From the NCBI GenBank assembly GCA_044375975.1, contig JBILLQ010000071.1, positions 1-17,919 of the forward strand: a DNA stretch of 17,919 bases, read 5' to 3'. Positions 13,708 through 17,919 of the stretch are shown piece by piece. Under the pieces are notes generated by a model. It saw only the letters and a program-made list of their open reading frames with translations, did no database searches and was not told the DNA's origin. Both the position numbers and the translations under genes were made by a program. Source of the DNA: UBA5018 sp044375975 (GTDB lineage Bacteria; Cyanobacteriota; Cyanobacteriia; PCC-6307; Cyanobiaceae). Position 1 is the stretch's first letter. The number at the start of each line of letters is the position of its first letter.

Positions 13708-13885
13708 GCTGCCGGCTCAAAGCTGCCGGCTCAAAGCTGCAGGCTCAAGCCCGCAGGCCCAAAGCTTCAAGCTCAAGCCAGCAGGCTCAAAACTGCCGGC
13801 TGAAAGCTGCAGAAAAAAACTGCCGGCCCAAGCCAGCAGGATCAAGCCAGCAGGCGCACGGCAGCACGATCACGGCAGCAGGATC
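13708..13885. repeat. Array of about 13 degenerate 13-15 bp units running from inside the mraY 3' end
   Basis: On the minus strand the array starts with the last codons of mraY: GATCCTGCTGCCGT (13885-13872). It continues GATCGTGCTGCCGT (13871-13858, holding the rest of the stop), GCGCCTGCTGGCTT (13857-13844) and GATCCTGCTGGCTT (13843-13830). Further units such as GAGCCTGCTGGCTT and GAGCCGGCAGCTTT follow to about 13708. Unit length is exactly 14 in the first four and 13-15 later, with a short A/T run disrupting one. There are no spacers, so it is not a CRISPR array. Confidence 0.85.
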
Positions 13886-15045
13886 AGCCCCAGAATCACC
13901 AGAGCCAGGCTGGCGGCCCAGAAGCGCAGCACCACCTGTTGCTCCTTGAGACCGCCCAATTCGTAGTGGTGATGCAGGGGGGCCATGCGGAACAGCCTGC
14001 GCCCCTTGCCATCGGGCCCCTTGGTGGCCTTGAACACCCCCACCTGCAGGATCACCGAGAGCGACTCGGCCAGGAACACGCCGCCCATCACCAGCAGGGG
14101 CCAGAGGCTGTTGGAGAGCAGGGCCACCGCCGCCAGGCCAGCCCCCATGGCCAGGGAGCCGGTGTCGCCCATGAACAGCCGGGCCGGATGGCGGTTATGG
14201 GCCAGAAATCCCAGCCAGCAGCCGGCCATCGCCACGCAAAAGGCGGCCAGGGAAGGGTCGCCCTCCTGGCCGCGCAGCATCAATTGCAGGCCCAGGCCCG
14301 TCGAAACGATGGCGCCGCAGCCGGCGGCCAGGCCGTCGAGGCCATCGGTGAGGTTGGTGGCGTTGCTCTCGGCCAGCACCACGAACAGCCCCAGCGGCCA
14401 GATCAGCAGCCCCAGGGGCAGCACCCAGCCCAGGGGTAGTGAAATGTTTCCGGCCTCCGCCAACCCCAGCCAATGGCCCTGCCAGGCCCAATACAAAAAG
14501 GCCAGGCTGGCCAAGGCCTGCAACAGCAGTTTGGCCCGCGGCCCCAGGCCGGTGTTGCGCCGCTTGGTGAGGCTGCGCCAATCGTCGGTGGCGCCGATGG
14601 CCATGAAGGCGAGGCTGAGGGCGCCCACCGCCAGCAGGCGCGGATCCTCCGGGCTGGTAAGGCCCCCCACCAACACCCCCACCGGCACCACCAGCAGCCC
14701 GCCCATCGTGGGCGTTCCGGCTTTGCTGAGGTGCGCTTGGGGCCCCTCCTGGCGTATCACCTGGCCAATTTTCAAGCGCCTCAGCCGGGGTTCCCCCCAG
14801 GCTGTGGTGGCAGCGGCGATGGCGGCGGCCACCAGCAGGGGCAGGCTGAGCAGCGAATTGGGCACCAGCCAGTCGCTGAGCAGACAGGCCAGCAGCAGCA
14901 GCAGGGCCAGTAATAGCGCCGAGAGCCGGCCCCGGGGCCGGCCGCCTGGGGGCTCCTGGGGGGCGCTGGGGGAGGTGGAAGAACTCAATGCGGAGGCCAA
15001 GCCGCCAGGGCGATGGGCTCCAGTTTCGCCTCCCGAGGTGGCCAA
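13870..15045 (-). CDS. mraY: MraY, phospho-N-acetylmuramoyl-pentapeptide transferase
   Basis: A 391-residue polytopic membrane enzyme that moves phospho-MurNAc-pentapeptide from UDP to undecaprenyl phosphate, forming lipid I, the substrate of MurG. Motifs: KAGTPTMGG (108-116), ATDDW (152-156, the paired aspartates), NATNLTDGLDGLA (228-240), HNRHPARLFMGDTGS (283-297) and PLHHHYELGG (356-365). About ten hydrophobic segments are visible. Residues 1-40 are a Ser/Pro/Gly-rich extension before the first helix; it is longer than in E. coli MraY, and the only ATG is at its start. DUF3134-like gene lies 99 bp upstream in the same direction. The last codons are the first unit of a tandem array. Confidence 0.96.
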   Translation of the reverse strand: MATSGGETGAHRPGGLASALSSSTSPSAPQEPPGGRPRGRLSALLLALLLLLACLLSDWLVPNSLLSLPLLVAAAIAAATTAWGEPRLRRLKIGQVIRQEGPQAHLSKAGTPTMGGLLVVPVGVLVGGLTSPEDPRLLAVGALSLAFMAIGATDDWRSLTKRRNTGLGPRAKLLLQALASLAFLYWAWQGHWLGLAEAGNISLPLGWVLPLGLLIWPLGLFVVLAESNATNLTDGLDGLAAGCGAIVSTGLGLQLMLRGQEGDPSLAAFCVAMAGCWLGFLAHNRHPARLFMGDTGSLAMGAGLAAVALLSNSLWPLLVMGGVFLAESLSVILQVGVFKATKGPDGKGRRLFRMAPLHHHYELGGLKEQQVVLRFWAASLALVILGLILLP

Positions 15046-15118
15046 CTCAGGAGGCCAGTCTCAGCTCAGCTTGCCAAGGCCCCGTTCGGGCGCCGATCAT
15101 GCCTCGCTGAAGAAGGGG

Positions 15119-15162
15119 CCCAGTAGGGCCCCAGTAGGGCCAACTCAGTCTTCCCAGTCTTC
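15119..15162. repeat. Tandem repeats at and after the DUF3134 gene stop
   Basis: CCCAGTAGGGC is present twice back to back (15119-15129, 15130-15140), five to 26 bases downstream of the stop. Within the end of the gene, CAGTCTTC occurs at 15146-15153 and 15155-15162 (nine-base period), the first copy covering part of the TGA. Confidence 0.6.
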
Positions 15163-15420
15163 TTCCGGCTGGTCGTCGGCCTGGTTGTACTCCTCCTTCT
15201 CGCCCATCAGCGCCGAGAGCTCCTCCTCTTCCACCGTGCTCACTTCGGTGCTGGCGCTGTCTTCGTCGGCCACCAGGCGACCGCTGGTTTCCAGCCAGCT
15301 GAGCAGGTCGGGTTCGTCGCGCAGGGGCAGCACCGGCGCTGGCTCACTGCGCCGGTAGCGGGTGAGCGAGGGATTGACGCTGTCAAGGCGACTAGCGCCG
15401 CTGGAGGCCAAGGTGCTCAT
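15145..15420 (-). CDS. DUF3134-like cyanobacterial protein
   Basis: A 91-residue acidic protein. The core NPSLTRYRRSEPAPVLPL (16-33) and EPDLLSWLETSGRLV (36-50) matches, as I recall it, the DUF3134 family, found in cyanobacteria and without an assigned role. The tail is strongly acidic (EEEELSALMGEKEEYNQADD, then EEDWED) and probably disordered. I chose ATG 15420 because the frame from 15462 would add 14 residues lying over the likely promoter. There is no signal peptide. It precedes mraY on the same strand with a 99-bp gap that includes tandem repeats. Confidence 0.75.
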   Translation of the reverse strand: MSTLASSGASRLDSVNPSLTRYRRSEPAPVLPLRDEPDLLSWLETSGRLVADEDSASTEVSTVEEEELSALMGEKEEYNQADDQPEEDWED

Positions 15421-15470
15421 GCGGACGGATCTCGTGGGGCCTAGGGGCCCTGCACTGGTCAATCAGCCAC

Positions 15471-15476
15471 ATTATC
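15471..15476 (-). promoter_or_regulatory. Possible -10 element for the DUF3134 gene
   Basis: On the minus strand GATAAT lies in the only AT-rich patch of the divergent gap, preceded by ACT and a TG-poor spacer; no good -35 is seen. Transcription would begin around 15464, giving a leader of about 44 bases before the ATG at 15420. Confidence 0.3.
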
Positions 15477-15551
15477 AGTTATCTGTGAGTCTTGGCTAGA
15501 GAGCCCTGGCTAGGGTTGGTTTTCGTGACGCCCACGCAGCCTGGGAAGCCG

Positions 15552-15794
15552 ATGGCCAAGTTGCCCTACCTGCTGCCCTACTGGGTACTGGCCCTGGCGA
15601 TGAGCGCCGCCTTGGCCGCCGCCGGTAGGCGCTGGCCAGAACCGCTGCCGATCTGGCCGCCGCTGGTGTGGGGCCTGCTGCTGGTGCCGCCGGCGCTGAT
15701 GGCGCTATTGCTGCTGCTGCGCTGGCCCCTGCCCAGCGCCCCGCCGGCCGCTACAGCGCCCCTGCGGGGTGACGGGGGAGAATCGAGCCACTGA
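15552..15794 (+). CDS. Small two-helix membrane protein
   Basis: An 80-residue protein with two membrane helices, YLLPYWVLALAMSAALAAA (6-24) and LVWGLLLVPPALMALLLLL (38-56), joined by a short Trp/Pro-rich loop (RRWPEPLPIWPP), and a short polar C-terminus. ATG 15552 begins just before the first helix; an earlier ATG (15492) would add 20 residues. I recognise no family. It ends 16 bp before the argG start in the same direction, so the two are probably co-transcribed, which does not by itself imply a shared role. Confidence 0.6.
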   Translation: MAKLPYLLPYWVLALAMSAALAAAGRRWPEPLPIWPPLVWGLLLVPPALMALLLLLRWPLPSAPPAATAPLRGDGGESSH

Positions 15795-15810
15795 GCGCGG
15801 GAGAGCGTTG

Positions 15811-17016
<1,206 letters not shown>

Positions 17017-17082
17017 GTGCCGTCGCTGGGGTAACGCCAGCAGCCCAGCCAGCCATGCATTCTCTGCATAGGCGATAGGACT

Positions 17083-17100
17083 CCTTGGTCCAAGGCTTTT
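17083..17100 (+). terminator. Short hairpin with T run downstream of argG
   Basis: CCTTGG (17083-17088) and CCAAGG (17090-17095) form a perfect inverted repeat around one base, followed by CTTTT. The tight centre means only four or five pairs would form in RNA. A second stem CCTGGG/CCCAGG (17109-17114, 17122-17127) follows without a T run. No gene is seen in the 252-bp gap up to the RTX gene. Confidence 0.4.
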
Positions 17101-17268
17101 GCTGATGACCTGGGGTAATGGCCCAGGGCTGGTTGGGCTGCGGCGGCTGATTTGAAAAGAAGTATTGCTAATCACTTCGGCAATCCAGGCTGCTCGCCTA
17201 CCTTGATCGTCACTTAGGAGCCCTCTCCATGTGGTTTGGGCTGCTTTTGATACCTTTCTGTAAAGATC

Positions 17269-17919
17269 ATGTTGATCACTGGCAGCGCCCTGGACGAATT
17301 GCTCAGCGGTACGTCTGGCAATGACACGATCCTGGCCCTGGGCGGTAACGATATTCTCAACGCCGCTGCCGGCGACGACAGCATCGATGGCGGCGATGGC
17401 AGCGATGTAATCACTGCCGGAGACGGTGCCGACACGGTGCAGGGTGGCGCGGGCGCCGACAGCATTCTTGGCGGCGTTGGCAACGATTCCCTAGATGGCG
17501 GCGCCGGCGCCGACACGATTAATGGCGAGGCTGGCGCCGACAGCATCGCTGGCGGCAGCGAGAACGACGCTCTCTATGGCGGCGATGGCAACGACTCCCT
17601 CTCCAGCGGCGATGGCAATGACTATCTGCAAGGTGACGCCGGCAACGACACTCTGCTGGGAGAGGCTGGCAACGACACGATCTACGGCAACGCGGGCAAC
17701 GACAGCTCGGTGGGTGGAGACGGTGCCGATTACCTCCAAGATTCAGAGGGCATTAACACTGCCCTGGGCGGCGCCGGCAACGACACCATTCGTGGGGCGG
17801 GCCTGATTGAAGGCGGCGATGACAACGACAACCTTTATTACTGGGCCAGTGTCAGCAGGGGAGCCGCCACGGTTCTTGGCGGTGCGGGCAATGACCGGAT
17901 CCAGGAGTGGAGCAACGCA
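17269..17919 (+). CDS. RTX/calcium-binding nonapeptide-repeat protein, N-terminal part
   Basis: 217 residues are visible before the window ends. They are built almost wholly of GGxGxDxΦ repeats, about nineteen of them (for example GGAGADSI, GGVGNDSL, GGDGNDSL, GEAGNDTI), the sequence that folds into a calcium-binding parallel beta-roll. There is no N-terminal signal peptide, as expected for type I secretion with a C-terminal signal, which would lie outside the window. Repeats begin within about 15 residues of the start, so any enzymatic or adhesive domain must be further on. The last visible part is less regular (NLYYWASVSRGAATV), perhaps leaving the first repeat block. ATG 17269 has no clear ribosome site; a better AGGAG serves an out-of-frame ATG at 17229. 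Homologues range from S-layer and motility proteins to hydrolases, so no function is assigned. Confidence 0.85.
   Translation, partial: MLITGSALDELLSGTSGNDTILALGGNDILNAAAGDDSIDGGDGSDVITAGDGADTVQGGAGADSILGGVGNDSLDGGAGADTINGEAGADSIAGGSENDALYGGDGNDSLSSGDGNDYLQGDAGNDTLLGEAGNDTIYGNAGNDSSVGGDGADYLQDSEGINTALGGAGNDTIRGAGLIEGGDDNDNLYYWASVSRGAATVLGGAGNDRIQEWSNA

Noticed and set aside
13708..13885. CRISPR array
   Set aside because: Units are 13-15 bp, directly abutting and degenerate, with no unique spacers, no leader and no cas genes nearby.
13985..15358. 457-residue plus-strand frame over mraY and the DUF3134 gene
   Set aside because: Opposite-strand shadow of clear genes; Ser/Pro/Arg-rich and without motifs.
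17214..17739. Minus-strand frames within the RTX gene
   Set aside because: Periodic shadows of the repeated GGxGxD codons.

Overview
The window comes from a GC-rich, gene-dense genome and looks like a picocyanobacterium of the Cyanobium / Synechococcus type. The support is a DUF3134-like protein (a family I know only from cyanobacteria), a sucrose-phosphate synthase of the picocyanobacterial sort, dispersed rather than clustered cell-wall genes (murG, mraY), and argG, purT and pgk with cyanobacterial-looking sequences. This identification is inference from protein features; no search was run.

Layout. 1-1077 is a decayed stretch on the minus strand: the 3' end of an NrtB/SsuC-type ABC permease overlapping a FAD/NAD(P)-binding protein with an apparent internal deletion. 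Then come cutA (+), a usp-rbgA pair (-) joined by a stop/start overlap, pgk (+) with hairpins behind it, an exported hypothetical (-), murG (+), a PLP aminotransferase related to CobD/HisC (-), an exported pentapeptide-repeat/TPR-like protein (+), and a sucrose-phosphate synthase glucosyltransferase (+). That last reading frame runs 210 bp antisense into an LCP-family gene (-). purT (-) lies upstream of the LCP gene. Next are a small membrane protein (+), a small soluble hypothetical (-), mraY (-), a DUF3134-like gene (-), a two-helix membrane protein (+), argG (+), and the start of a glycine/aspartate-rich RTX (calcium-binding nonapeptide) protein that runs off the right edge.

Most genes are housekeeping: peptidoglycan lipid-linked steps (mraY, murG) and envelope polymer attachment (LCP), purine and arginine synthesis, glycolysis/Calvin cycle (pgk), ribosome assembly (rbgA). 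The accessory content is the decayed left end, the pentapeptide/TPR protein and the RTX protein.

I found no new defence or mobile system. The most striking unexplained structure is that several genes (cutA, usp, rbgA, pgk, mraY, and more loosely the DUF3134 gene) carry short tandem duplications of 9-15 bp at or across their stop codon. Behind mraY this has grown to an array of about 13 units. Two exact 15-bp (five-codon) tandem tracts also lie between the aminotransferase core and the pentapeptide gene. Other points of note are a sucrose-phosphate synthase with no phosphatase domain and an antisense tail, and a hairpin covering its probable start codon.
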